Assembly (NCBI RefSeq): GCF_943734655.1
Contig: NC_071354.1
Coordinates: forward strand, 226,728,397 to 226,792,396
Length of the DNA: 64,000 nt
Source of the DNA: Sabethes cyaneus
Taxonomy: Eukaryota; Arthropoda; Insecta; Diptera; Culicidae
Reading direction: 5' to 3'
Position numbers and translations under genes: made by a program. Under the pieces are notes generated by a model. The model was not told the DNA's origin. It was given only the letters and a program-made list of their open reading frames with translations, and did no database searches. Positions 46,388 to 56,448 of this stretch are shown here, one piece after another (the first letter of the stretch is position 1; each line of letters starts with the position of its first letter).

Positions 46388-47131
46388 ATGTGGCTGGTAC
46401 TGATTTTGATTCTTCTGGTGGACCAAGCTGTATCGGAAGGAGACATTAAATGTGAAGAACCGTGGCCCAAGGAAATGTCACACGGTGTTCTTTACGCACA
46501 TGAGAAGCTGCGTAACAAAACTCGATGCAACAGCGATGTAATGCAGTTCTCTGTTTTAAAACGAATAGTTGTCGATTCCTGCCAATTCAGTTATCCTGAA
46601 AATAGCTCCACATGCGATGAAGATGGTTCCGACGTATTCTTCGGTTTACATCCAAGGCGAGCTTTTTGGGGTCCTGCACTGTTTAGGAAAAGGAAATGTC
46701 ACACTGGTTTGATGAATGCCGTTGGATATAATTACACACAACGATGTGCTGAGGGACAGTTGATTATCGCCTCCTGGCCCACTGGTAATGCAACTTGTGA
46801 AACAATTCCACGATATTCGATGTCATCTGTGCAGATATTTTCTTTAAATTATGACTTTTTCGCATTGTCTACGCTGGCTACACACAACCTTACACGTTGT
46901 GAATGTAACAATAGTGTTTCGACGTATTATTTCAATGAACCAACTTTGACGAAGCAGGGTTCACGGAAAAATTTCAATATAGAACATGTACCATTCATGG
47001 GTTGGTTTTTGCTACTATTGGCATGTTTACTTATACTACCACTGTGTTACCAGGTTCGTAAATTATGTAGGTTACCAGCAAGAAAGTTATATTTTTCTCG
47101 TCGTGTTCAACCGATTTCTGCAGATGAATAA
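46388..47131 (+). CDS. RCW-A family type I membrane protein, copy A4
   Basis: An intact 247-residue protein and the best reference for the A family. A signal peptide (about 1-18, MWLVLILILLVDQAVSEG) is followed by ectodomain cysteines at 22, 47, 65, 76, 104, 120, 137, 171 and 173. A transmembrane segment (about 204-222) and a basic tail of about 25 residues ending SRRVQPISADE follow. N-glycosylation sites include NKT, NSS, NYT, NAT, NLT and NNS. The core cysteine found in A3 (92) and A5 is phenylalanine here (RAFWGPALFRKRKC), so one disulfide may be missing. The divergent partner B3 is broken. Downstream sequence is shared with pseudogenes A1 and A2. The family is unrecognised and its function unknown. 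Confidence 0.85.
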   Translation: MWLVLILILLVDQAVSEGDIKCEEPWPKEMSHGVLYAHEKLRNKTRCNSDVMQFSVLKRIVVDSCQFSYPENSSTCDEDGSDVFFGLHPRRAFWGPALFRKRKCHTGLMNAVGYNYTQRCAEGQLIIASWPTGNATCETIPRYSMSSVQIFSLNYDFFALSTLATHNLTRCECNNSVSTYYFNEPTLTKQGSRKNFNIEHVPFMGWFLLLLACLLILPLCYQVRKLCRLPARKLYFSRRVQPISADE

Positions 47132-47399
47132 ATTATATAAAAACTAATTTTAGTTGTGAATCTAGCCAGCTTTTTTATGTACAAAATTGTTTCTTTGAAA
47201 ATACACACTTAATAGATCAGATGGGCGAAAATACATTTTTAGTTCTTGAAGAATTCTGATATGGTTCGAACGAAGCCATCACTGGGGATTGGTCCTACCC
47301 ACTAGCACTGTCTAGACATAATCAAAAGGCAGGATTTTTTGACCTGGATAATCGAGTAATCGTACGATGCCGAATCTGTTATAACGCAAATTCCTTCTT

Positions 47400-48310
47400 C
47401 GTCTCTTTCATTTTCATCTTTTAGTTGCCCCATTTGTACATTGCATTTCTTTTCTGTCACCTTTATTCAGGTTTGGCCACCTTTTTACCGGTTTTCTTGT
47501 TTATCCCCCTTTTTTATCTTTTTCACTCTCATTTTACCTTTTGCTTTGATCCGTTTTTTTTTTTTCTATTTTTCTTTTAGTCTTTTTCTGTCCCATTTTT
47601 CGGATTCCATGTCCATTTCCCATTCCCAATTTGTCTCATCTTTCACCTTTTATATGCCGTTCTATCCCATTTTCCTGTTTTCTTGGTTTTCTCGATCAGT
47701 ATTTTCTCCTCTCTTCATTTCCCTTCCTGTTTCTTTTGTTTTCTGTTCCGTTTTTGCTTTCTAGTCTCGTTTTCCCTTTTTTCTTTTTCGTTTTCCCACC
47801 TTTTTTGTCACGTTTTGTTTCTTCATTTGTGCAGTCTTTCCTCTATTATTTTTCGTTAGATTATAGTCACTTTAACAGCTTGGATCATTCGTGACTTCTG
47901 CGGGATTGGGATTTGAACCCGGGTCTTCGGCGTTCCCTCTATTCATCTCGATAGCTTTCCCTATTGTTTCTTTACTTTTTTCTGTCGTTTTTCCTTTTTA
48001 CTGCACGCTGTATCTACTTTCTCTCTCGCTCTTTTGAACCTCGATTTTTCTTTTGTTTTTATCATTTCTGGTTTGTTTCGTATTTTTCTTCTTCTGTTTT
48101 TCCATGTTTTCAAGCCTGTTTTTACGCTTTTCCTCTCTCATTTGTTGTTTTGTAACCCGTTAACTCTTTTGATTATTTTTTAGTTTGTTCCGTTTTCCTT
48201 TATTATGCTTATTATGCTTGCTTTTCTGCCACATTCTATTGTTCTTTTCCGATTTATCCCTTTTTCTCAATTTTTCTGTCCAATTTTTCCTCATTTTCTC
48301 GTTTTGTTTA
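47400..48310. repeat. Pyrimidine-rich degenerate minisatellite with SINE fragment
   Basis: Same style as 15150-16525, with words such as CCGTTTTTC, CCCATTTTTC and TTTTTCTTTT. The open frames are Phe/Ser-rich by composition. A SINE fragment interrupts it at 47862-47960. Confidence 0.85.
47862..47960 (-). mobile_element. tRNA-derived SINE fragment
   Basis: The minus strand carries CCCGGGTTCAAATCCCAATC (B box) and matches the fragment at 1195-1325. Confidence 0.6.
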
Positions 48311-48599
48311 TTTTGACGTAGGACTGCGTCTTTCAGGAATGTAGCTGATATAAGGTGTCACTCCAAAAAATTTTTCTCGAAAAGTGATCAGCTTTTGAAC
48401 GCTAATAGCTTAGTGATTTTACCAGAATTCTCGCTTCGTGATTGGTTGTTGGAAATGACGTCATTAAAGTGGAAATGCGTTTTCACGATTCGGTTTATAG
48501 CTCAGTCAATTTTCAATAGATTTCCAAGACATTTACATCAATTGATCGGAAAATCGATTTGGAAAATATTGAAAACTACCGATTTTCAATGCGCGTCAT

Positions 48600-48915
48600 A
48601 AATATCGGAAATATCGGAGTTTCGTTAAGTGTGTGTTGACTGCTACTACTTTCGAAGCCAATTATTTCGTGATTTTCTCTAAGTTGAATCGCTTAAATCG
48701 TTTTGCTAACGCGTTCTTAGTAATTCGCATTTGTTTCTTAAATCGCACATTGTGGAGTTTTGGTGAACCGTCTGTTCGTTACCGCTACCGAAGAAGTTTT
48801 ATTTTGCGGCTTTATTGTTTCGCCGAGTGCCAAGTGATATCTACTGCCTTTGTTTTGTTTGCGACGTAAACATTCGTTAAGTTTCGCAGCCGCTGGTCGA
48901 TCAAAACAAAACAAA
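48600..48915 (+). promoter_or_regulatory. Probable 5' untranslated region and internal promoter of the LINE
   Basis: Sequence leading to ORF1. GC content rises relative to its surroundings. The exact 5' end of the element is not visible because no second copy overlaps it here. Confidence 0.35.
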
Positions 48916-49695
48916 ATGGATAAGAAATTGTGCGGGGAATGCAACCTGGATATTAATGATCTCGAGCCCATCTGCTGCGGACTGTGTGATAATTGTTATC
49001 ATATAAATCAACAATGCTGTGGTATAAACAGCCGCCTGTGTAAGGAATTCTTTGCACAAGGCAAAATAATATTCATTTGCCCTACGTGCAGAGTCATGCT
49101 TAACGGTCGCTCTATTTGTGCTTATGTCGAAGATTTACAGAAAAATCAAACAATCCAATCGCAAAATCTCAACGATCTGCCTGAACAAGTTCAAAAGCTC
49201 GCAGATGTCGTTGATGGATTGAGTAAGAAAATCGACAGTTTGCCTTGTATACCGATGAATGATAGTGCCCCTCCCGGTACTCCTGCGATCATACCCGCTA
49301 CGCCTGTTTGGCCAAAAAGTGCAAAACGTCGCCGTACCGAACGCGTGCCTATCAACATTGAATCAGACCGTGGTGCAAACAATATTGATCTGAGCGATCT
49401 GTCGGTGCCATCAATTGTTTCTGTAGCGCCGCAGCAACGCTTTTGGCTATATTTGTCCGGACTGAACCCACAGCTTACCGACAGTGATATACAAAAAATT
49501 ATTTCACGTTGCCTGCATACGACTGATCCTGTTGTTGCTGTACGACTCGTGCGTAAAGGAATGGATACATCTAATTACTCTTACGTATCATACAAAATCG
49601 GCTTGGATCCAAATCTTAAAAATGCAGCTTTAGATCCAGCTTCTTGGCCAACCGGCATATTATTCCGGGAATTCGTCGATGTACCAAAAAACTAG
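48916..49695 (+). CDS. CR1/Jockey-superfamily LINE ORF1 protein
   Basis: A 259-residue RNA/DNA-binding protein of a non-LTR retrotransposon. I use the ATG of MDKKLCGECNLD; the frame opens further upstream but without an ATG. Residues 6-58 form a PHD-type zinc finger of eight Cys/His positions (CGEC...CCGLC...CYHINQQCC...CPTC), as in ORF1 proteins of insect CR1-type elements. A short linker contains QVQKLADVVDGLSKKIDSL, which can form a coiled coil, followed by a Pro/Arg-rich part. The C-terminal 90 residues (FWLYLSGLNPQLTDSDIQKI to FREFVDVPKN) resemble the RRM-like end of these proteins. The stop overlaps the open ORF2 frame. No damage is visible. Confidence 0.85.
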   Translation: MDKKLCGECNLDINDLEPICCGLCDNCYHINQQCCGINSRLCKEFFAQGKIIFICPTCRVMLNGRSICAYVEDLQKNQTIQSQNLNDLPEQVQKLADVVDGLSKKIDSLPCIPMNDSAPPGTPAIIPATPVWPKSAKRRRTERVPINIESDRGANNIDLSDLSVPSIVSVAPQQRFWLYLSGLNPQLTDSDIQKIISRCLHTTDPVVAVRLVRKGMDTSNYSYVSYKIGLDPNLKNAALDPASWPTGILFREFVDVPKN

Positions 49696-49799
49696 ATGCT
49701 GCTTCTCATGATTCTACCATTGGATGTCACTACCCGTTTTCTTCGTGTGATTCTTCTGTTGCTGCTACTCTGGACCCGGGACACCCTTTAACAGGCACT

Positions 49800-52700
49800 A
49801 TGGAAGCCCCAACCCCCTCCGAATCAGTCGCGCTACCTGCTGTTACTCGCTACTGTTATCGTCCCGGACCTGATGTCGGAGTGCGGGATGGGGTCTTCCA
49901 GCCTGTAATCGCAGGCATGTATGATTACAATTTTGAACTTTCGATACCTGACAATCCTTCCTGTTCCAGTATACCGGCGCCGTGCTCTGCCGAGGAGCAA
50001 TCGAAGCTTGTTACAAACGACATTTCGCTCATGTACCAGAATGTACGCGGGCTGCGAACAAAAATCGACGAAATCTATTTGAGTACCGTTGACTGCCTGA
50101 ACGATGTCATAATGTTTACCGAAACAGGCCTGGATGATCGTATTAATTCAATTCAACTGTTTGGTAATTCGTTTAATGTTTTTCGATGCGATAGGAGCCA
50201 TTTGAATAGTGACAAACGGTCGTTTGGAGGTGTTTTGATTGCCGTGGCAAAACAGTACTCATCTGCTCTATTCGAACCCGTACATGGCAAACATCTGGAG
50301 CAGGTCTGTGTTAAGGCGACCATTCATGGTTCTAAATTTTTACTTTGTGCCCTGTACCTACCGCCCGATAAACGAAACGAAGTGGCAATCGTCGATGCCC
50401 ACATTGCCTCTGTACGTGAACTTTGCGGCAGCAGCTCTGACAATAGCACTGTGATCGTTTGCGGTGATTATAATCAGCCACATATCGCTTGGACTGCACA
50501 CAGCAGCGTGATACAGCACAACAATTCCGTACAGCTTTCTGTGGCAAGCGCAGCACTGATCGATGGCATGGACTTTTTAAACCTTTGCCAGGTTAACATA
50601 GAGCGCAATCATCTTGGCCGGGTTCTCGATTTGGTGTTTACTACTGAAACCGATTTGTTGGTCGAAAGGTCCGTCGTGCCATTAACACAGCCGGATTTAC
50701 ATCACCCTCCCTTACTCATCTCGCTCCCCGCCACTCACCATCAAGTGATCGCTCCAGAGTGTGCTGCTTCTGTGAGAGGTGAGTTAAATTACCGGAAAAT
50801 CGACTACGACGCTCTTATTGCACATCTTTGTAATATTGAATGGACCAGGTTATTCGGTACAGACTCTGTTGACACCATGGCTGCGCGCTTCTGTGATGTT
50901 ATTCGCTTGTGGTTATATGAGAATTTGCCCTTTGTAAAACCCGCTTCAACTCCTGCGTGGAGCACAAATTTGCTTCGTCGTCTAAAGCGCGTGCGCAATA
51001 AATTCCAACGTAAGCATCGTCGGTGGCGTACTAATCAAACTAAACAAGATTTTAAACGGGCTAGTGAAGATTATAGGCGGCTAAATGCAAGCCTTTACAA
51101 GTCGTACGTCCTACGCATTCAAACAGATCTACGCAGAAACCCGAAAAAGTTTTGGACGTTTGTAAATTCTAAACGTAAATGTTCCTCGGTTCCATCTGAT
51201 GTTTACCTTGACGATACCGAATCATCTTCTGAATCCGATTCGTGTGAACTATTTGCTTCGTTCTTCTCGTCTGTTTTCGCCTGCGACCCTGGACCAACAA
51301 GGGCTACTGATTGTGGTGCGTCGCTGGTCCCAGCCGATTTCGTCGACATCGATGTCTTTGCGATTACCCCGGATATGATTACTGCTGCCGCAAAAAAATT
51401 AAAAACATCGTACTGTGCTGGGCCTGATGGAATTCCTGCCGTTGTATTTTGCCGTTGCGCTGAAGCTTTAGCTATGCCGCTTTGTTGTATATTCAACAAA
51501 TCATTTGCACAGGGGAAATTTCCTAAGATTTGGAAGCATTCATTTATGTTTCCGGTCTTTAAGAATGGGGACCGCCGAAGTGTCAGAAATTACCGTGGCA
51601 TTACCAATTTGCCCGCTGCCTCCAAATTGTTCGAAATAATTGTGGGTGGCGCCTTAATTCAACGTACTCGACACTACATTTCTTCGGACCAACACGGTTT
51701 CATGGCTGGCCGCTCCGTGACAACAAATCTCCTAGACTTCACCTCTAACTGCATTGCCGTAATGGAACGTAAGCTACAAGTGGATGTGATATATACCGAT
51801 TTAAAAGCCGCCTTCGACCGCATAAATCACCGCATACTGCTTGACAAAATCTTGCGACTGGGTGCCTCGCAACAATTTGTCACATGGCTACGCTCGTATT
51901 TGTGTGATAGGGTTCTGCAAGTGAAACTTGGGTCTAAGTTATCGTTGCCGTTCACAAATATATCTGGTGTACCTCAAGGCAGTAACTTGGGTCCATTTTT
52001 GTTTATTTTATTCTTCAACGACGCTGCCTCTGCTCTTGGAACTGATTGCAGACTGGTATATGCTGACGATCTAAAAATTTACTTGACGATTCGTTCTATC
52101 GAGGATTGTCTTCGTCTTCAGTTACTATTAGACACATTTGTGGACTGGTGTAAATCGAACCACATGACCATCAGCATTACTAAATGCGAGATTATGACAT
52201 TCCACCGTATCAAATCGCCGATCGTATATGACTACAGAATTAACGGACAGGTATTGAGAAGGGTCGATTGCGTTAACGATCTTGGTGTCACACTAGACTC
52301 GAAAATGACATTTGATCGTCATCGTGCACAGATAATCTCAAAAGCAACGCGCCAGCTTGGATTTATAGCCAAAATTGGCCGAAATTTCAGTGACCCACAT
52401 TGTCTCAAAGCACTTTATTGCGCATTAGTCCGACCGATCCTCGAAAACGCGTGTATAGTGTGGACTCCACACCAGCTGTATTGGACCCTTCGAATTGAAC
52501 GAGTTCAGAGAAAGTTTATACGACTGGCTCTACGTAATCTGCCTTGGCGTGACCCAAACAATTTGCCTCCGTATCCTGACCGCTGCCGTTTGCTTGGATT
52601 AGATACATTAGAATGTCGACGTAAGATTCAACAGGCTTTGTTCGTGGCCAAACTGTTAAATGGAAAAATTGACTCACCGAAATTACTGTCGCTCATGAAT

Positions 52701-52886
52701 TTCCGTGCAGCTGAAAGGACTTTGAGGCCGTCATCATTGCTGACTAACCTGTTTCACCGTACCGAATTTGGCCGCAACGAACCAGTTACATCGTGTGTCA
52801 GAGTGTTTAGCTGTGTTGAGGAGCATTTCCAATTTGGCGAATCACTGAGTAAATTTAAGCGGTTGGTGAGAACAAATTTATTATAG
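49800..52886 (+). CDS. CR1/Jockey-superfamily LINE ORF2: endonuclease and reverse transcriptase
   Basis: ORF2 has 1028 residues from the first ATG (49800). The frame is open from 49644, overlapping ORF1, so reinitiation or frameshifting is possible. It begins with an apurinic endonuclease domain (YQNVRGLR, FTETGLD, GDYNQPHIAW, LDLVF, then DLHHPPLL for the usual SDHxP motif). The reverse transcriptase follows: CAGPDGIPAVVF, NYRGITNLP, DQHGFMAGRS, YTDLKAAFDRINH, SGVPQGSNLGPFLF and the catalytic YADD at 52059-52070. The C-terminal region WTPHQLYWTLRIERVQRKF is typical. No RNase H domain is present, as expected for this group. The protein copies the element's RNA at a nicked target. With ORF1, ORF2 and the tail all preserved, this copy may be recent and possibly active. 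Confidence 0.9.
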   Translation: MEAPTPSESVALPAVTRYCYRPGPDVGVRDGVFQPVIAGMYDYNFELSIPDNPSCSSIPAPCSAEEQSKLVTNDISLMYQNVRGLRTKIDEIYLSTVDCLNDVIMFTETGLDDRINSIQLFGNSFNVFRCDRSHLNSDKRSFGGVLIAVAKQYSSALFEPVHGKHLEQVCVKATIHGSKFLLCALYLPPDKRNEVAIVDAHIASVRELCGSSSDNSTVIVCGDYNQPHIAWTAHSSVIQHNNSVQLSVASAALIDGMDFLNLCQVNIERNHLGRVLDLVFTTETDLLVERSVVPLTQPDLHHPPLLISLPATHHQVIAPECAASVRGELNYRKIDYDALIAHLCNIEWTRLFGTDSVDTMAARFCDVIRLWLYENLPFVKPASTPAWSTNLLRRLKRVRNKFQRKHRRWRTNQTKQDFKRASEDYRRLNASLYKSYVLRIQTDLRRNPKKFWTFVNSKRKCSSVPSDVYLDDTESSSESDSCELFASFFSSVFACDPGPTRATDCGASLVPADFVDIDVFAITPDMITAAAKKLKTSYCAGPDGIPAVVFCRCAEALAMPLCCIFNKSFAQGKFPKIWKHSFMFPVFKNGDRRSVRNYRGITNLPAASKLFEIIVGGALIQRTRHYISSDQHGFMAGRSVTTNLLDFTSNCIAVMERKLQVDVIYTDLKAAFDRINHRILLDKILRLGASQQFVTWLRSYLCDRVLQVKLGSKLSLPFTNISGVPQGSNLGPFLFILFFNDAASALGTDCRLVYADDLKIYLTIRSIEDCLRLQLLLDTFVDWCKSNHMTISITKCEIMTFHRIKSPIVYDYRINGQVLRRVDCVNDLGVTLDSKMTFDRHRAQIISKATRQLGFIAKIGRNFSDPHCLKALYCALVRPILENACIVWTPHQLYWTLRIERVQRKFIRLALRNLPWRDPNNLPPYPDRCRLLGLDTLECRRKIQQALFVAKLLNGKIDSPKLLSLMNFRAAERTLRPSSLLTNLFHRTEFGRNEPVTSCVRVFSCVEEHFQFGESLSKFKRLVRTNLL

Positions 52887-52985
52887 ATATTAGAGTAAAT
52901 TCATTTAGACGTATAAGTCAGATGAATTGTAAAACAAACAAATAAACAAATAAACAAATAAACAAATTGAAAAATTGAATTATTT
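52887..52985 (+). repeat. LINE 3' tail of octamer repeats
   Basis: After ORF2, AAATAAAC repeats about four times from 52937 and then gives way to AAATTGAAAAATTGAAT. Short tandem-repeat tails in place of poly(A) are characteristic of CR1-clade LINEs. Confidence 0.8.
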
Positions 52986-53754
52986 TCATTTTTTTGCCTT
53001 CCCTCTTCAGTGCTTCCCTAGCACGGATGACAGAAATATATACGATATGAGCTATGGGTTAGGCTTCCTTATGATTTACGCCCTACATAATCTGATCGAA
53101 AATTGTTGAGCTTCAGCTGTTGCTGCTTCCCCGGATAAGGCATAGAAAGACATCCAAATCCACCAAGCGAGACGCCAACAAACAAAGAATCCATCGACTC
53201 ATCCGCCAGTGAACGATATGGCTTTTGCTGCTATGCCTTTTACTGCGCATCGTCAGTCGGTCAGCGGCTTTCGTTGGCGACACATCGGCAAGCAGCTAGC
53301 TTGCGACACATCGGGCAGGCAGCTTTCGAGTCACATCCTTGGCATAATCTTAAAGGTTGTATTTGAAACATTGTTTGCCTTACGGTGCACATCGTCGTCA
53401 GTCGGTCAGAGGCTTTCGTTGGCGACACATCGGACAGGCAGCTTTTTGAAAACTCGCGCGTACCGTCTACCGATTACCAGAGGAAAAGCACTATTCAACG
53501 AAGAAATAGATCATGAAAATTTATTTACTGTTTGGTTTAGTGTGACTTCCATTCGTTTTAATAAAATAGATTCAATCAATTCATGGACATAACACATAAC
53601 TCCAAAATCGGTTGAGGATTGAACGTATACAATGTTACTACTTTGATAAGCGTTACGTATACATGAAGAATCGTATTATTACATACATGGATACACCCTA
53701 CTATCGCTATAAAGAGACTTACGCAGTCCTACGTCACCTATGCGGTCGTGTCTT

Positions 53755-53884
53755 GTTCACAACCCTTCTGATTTTTTTCTTTGTTTTTTCCCATTTTTCT
53801 TCTTTTTTCATCGGTTCTCACTCTTTTTCTGCTCAGTTTCCTCTTTTTTGCCTCACTTCTTCTTCTTCTTCTTCTTCAGCAGCA
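53755..53884. repeat. Pyrimidine-rich tract ending in a TTC microsatellite
   Basis: A C/T-rich run whose last part (53859-53878) is TTC repeats. Read on the minus strand these are GAA repeats at the 3' end of the following LINE, probably its tail. Confidence 0.7.
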
Positions 53885-54960
53885 TAAAGCCGGGGTGGCT
53901 CGTGCTGTTTCAAGCACTCGTCGCCATTCAATTCGGTCTTGAGCCACTCGTCACCAATTTCCTAGTCGTCTCAGAAATCGCAAATCACGTTCGACCTGGT
54001 CGAGCCATCGTGCACGTTGGGCCCCCCTGTTTCTGGTGCCGGAGGGGTTGTTGAAGAGGACTATTTTCATCGCACTGTCGTCCGGCATCCTTACGACGTG
54101 TCCGGCCCACCGTAGCCTGCTAACTTTCGCTAGATGTACGATGGGAATCTCCCCAAGCAGTGCCTGTAGCTAGTGATTCATACGCCTCCGCCACTCTCCG
54201 CTTTCAGTTTGTACTCAGCTAAATATCGTCCGCAGCACTTTCCGCTCGAACACGGCAAGCTTCGTGCGGCGGCGTACGCTTCCTGATCGTAGCGTTTTAC
54301 GAAGGGCAAAGTAGGCCCGGTTTCCCGCTTGGATGCGCCGCTGAATCTCCTTACTAGTGTTGTTATCCGCGGTCACCAGCGATCCCAAATACACGAACTT
54401 CTCTAACACTTCTAGTTCGTCGCCGTCAACGGTTATCGTCCGTGGGAGGCGTGCGTTTGTTTCCTTTGAGCCTCTTCCTTTCATGTATTTGGTCTTCGAC
54501 GCATTTATTTTTAGCCGAATTCTCCTAGACTCCGCTTTCAGTCTGGCGTAGATTGCCTCCGCCGTCGCAAAGTTTCTGGCTATGATATCGAAGTCATCTG
54601 CAAAGCCTAAAAGTTGGCTACTCTTGGTAAAAATCGTGCCTCTCGTTTCGATGCCCGCTCGTCGGATCACCCCCTCAAGAGCGATGTTGAACAGCATGCA
54701 GGATAAATCGTCACCTTGTCTCAACCCTCGCCGCGTCTCGAAGGGACTCGAGAGTGTCCCAGAGATGCGTACGAAACACATCACTCGATCCAATGTAGCT
54801 CTGGTCAGTCGCGTTAGTTTGTCCGGAAAACCGTGTTCGCGCATTATCTGCCATAGCTTGTCTCGATCGACTGTATCGTATGCTGCTTTGAAATCAATAA
54901 AAATGTGATGCGTGGGCACGTTGTAGTCCCGACATTTCTGCAAGATCTGTCGGATAGTAA
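53885..54960 (-). mobile_element. RTE-like LINE, 5'-truncated, minus strand
   Basis: A minus-strand frame of about 242 codons (54215-54943) holds RT motifs IFIDFKAAYDTVDRDKLW, GLRQGDDLSCMLFNIALEGV, FADDFDIIAR and LKINASKTKYM. Downstream, in broken frames, come RLRWAGHVVRMPDD, RARWLDQVERDL and LKTELNGDECLKQHE-like sequence, ending at GAA repeats near 53880. Of the three RTE-like copies here it is the best preserved, but it lacks the endonuclease. A stop at 54212 truncates the frame. Confidence 0.8.
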
Positions 54961-55205
54961 AAATTTGGTCCGTATCCTTTTTTGTCTCACATTTCCTTTC
55001 TTATCCCGTTTTCTACTTTTCCACAAAGAGAAATCTTTTTACGCCCCGTTTTTCCTTCCAACTGTCAAGGGTATTCTTTATATTTTTCATGGCAGTTTTT
55101 GTTCTTTTTTCACTCTTTTGCATTTTTCCTCGTTTTTATGCCGCTTGGCACGTTTTTGTCACCTTTTCCCATGTGTTCTTTTCCGTTTTTTGGACAACCG
55201 AAAAC
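54955..55205. repeat. Pyrimidine-rich degenerate minisatellite
   Basis: Same style as 15150 and 47400 (CCCGTTTTTCCTTCC, CGTTTTTATGCC). No gene. Confidence 0.75.
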
Positions 55206-55308
55206 TCGCCAAACCGAAACTACTAAGTCCCAAAAATCTACAGTAAATTGATGCTATCATCCAATCCTGTCTCTGTTAGCATAATTGGGTCGTGGTTGCG
55301 GTTGAAAG

Positions 55309-56149
55309 CTACCAGAAAAATGTCGAAAAATACCGAACAAGTTTAGTTCTCAGTACCTCTAACATTCTGATAATAAAAGCAGACAGCATCATCAACATCG
55401 GCGATGACCTGCTGAGAATCCTCACCGGGGAATAATAATTTATTGTTGTGTTATAACTTCTGGCGGACCATGCGTTAGCGTTAGTTTCACTGCGGGAGGT
55501 TTCCGAAAGTTTTTGATAGAATAATCCAAGAACAATTATAGACATCAAATGACCCATCACTTTTAACATAACTCCACCGTTATCAACGGCGTTGCGTAAC
55601 GGAACACATTTCTCCTTCCAAGGTAGCGTCATTGCGTTGTACTGTTTTGAAGAACAACTTTGCTGGCCCCCAAAGGTGTAACTAGGATGCGCAATAATGG
55701 TTGCATTCCTCATGGAGCGTTTTTCAACGATGACGAGACTCTCGTTCCGTATTATCAATACGTGCTGTTCAATATCATAAAACAGCACATTTCTAGAACC
55801 GCTGGGGTACCTTATATAGAGTGTTTTAGCCCAACATTCACCTTCTGCATAGTTTTCTATAAGAAGAAGAAACAGTTCAGTGCCATTTCCGGCTCCATAA
55901 AAAATCATCACGGCTGGTCGATTTTTGACATCAAGGCTGTAACGAACACGGATTCCTGTCGAATACAGCAATGAGTCGACGCTGCCAGTATGTGCTGAAA
56001 TCCGTTCCATTCTTAGCCACTCGGGCAACGTTTCTTACGGCCACGTAAGTATTCGTCATCACCGGCAAATTTTCCAGTTGGATTTCCATGATACAGGCTT
56101 CGTTCAAGGTCAACCCGAGGGTGAAGAATGACAGCAAGGCCGAATTCAT
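55309..56149 (-). pseudogene. RCW-B copy B4, frameshifted, with long C-terminal extension
   Basis: From the ATG at 56147-56149 it encodes MNSALLSFFTLGLTLNEACI and 70 residues in all. It then loses frame at about 55945, where an 8-bp deletion relative to B2 follows FDRNPC. The rest is open in the shifted frame down to 55309: RYSLDVKNRPAVMIFYGAGN, IENYAEGECWAKTLY, RNATII and KEKCVPLRNAVDNGG. It continues through a hydrophobic segment (VMGHLMSIIVLGLFY) into a cytoplasmic-like tail of about 65 residues that B1 and B2 lack. The second cysteine of the CxxxC pair is arginine. As assembled it cannot make a full protein; an assembly error or a polymorphic null allele is possible because only one frameshift is seen. 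Its partner is A5. Confidence 0.8.
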
Positions 56150-56448
56150 ATCAGCGTTCCGTAGCAGTTCAAGGTTCAATGATTGAAATACAAAATGGAT
56201 TCGCCCTAGTTTATGCTGCTTTCGAGTTGAAAATCCTACAACCGCTATTGGGAATGGCGAAACAGTTCCCAAACTTTGCAGACAAATTGACTAAGTTTAC
56301 GAAATGGGGTTTCAATATATCACGCGTTGATGACATGACTAAAACGTAAAAACATTTATCACTCGACATTAGGATTTCGTCAATAACCAGTAACAGTGTC
56401 AATAGCAGTGATAGTCGAGAACCTGTTGTATAGTAAAATCACCTTTCA
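56150..56448. promoter_or_regulatory. Bidirectional intergenic region, pair 4
   Basis: 299 bp between the B4 and A5 starts. Contains GGGAATGGCGAAACAGTTCC, CACGCGTTGATGACATGACT and ACATTTATCACTCGACATTAG (56352-56372), conserved with the other pairs. Confidence 0.6.

Larger units (their letters stand above)
48314..53745. mobile_element. Possible DNA transposon remnant hosting the LINE
   Basis: TGACGTAGGACTGCGT at 48314 recurs in reverse complement (ACGCAGTCCTACGTCA) ending at about 53745. The sequence between them, apart from the LINE, is about 1 kb: the left arm to about 48600 and the right arm from about 52990. The right arm holds a direct repeat with CAGTCGGTCAG and GGCTTTCGTTGGCGACACAT at about 53250 and 53400. 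One element split by the LINE is the simplest reading, but no target duplication was found, so two separate fragments remain possible. Confidence 0.4.

Noticed and set aside
47880..47930. Possible tRNA gene on the minus strand
   Set aside because: Only the B box region is tRNA-like, and it matches a SINE fragment at 1195-1325.
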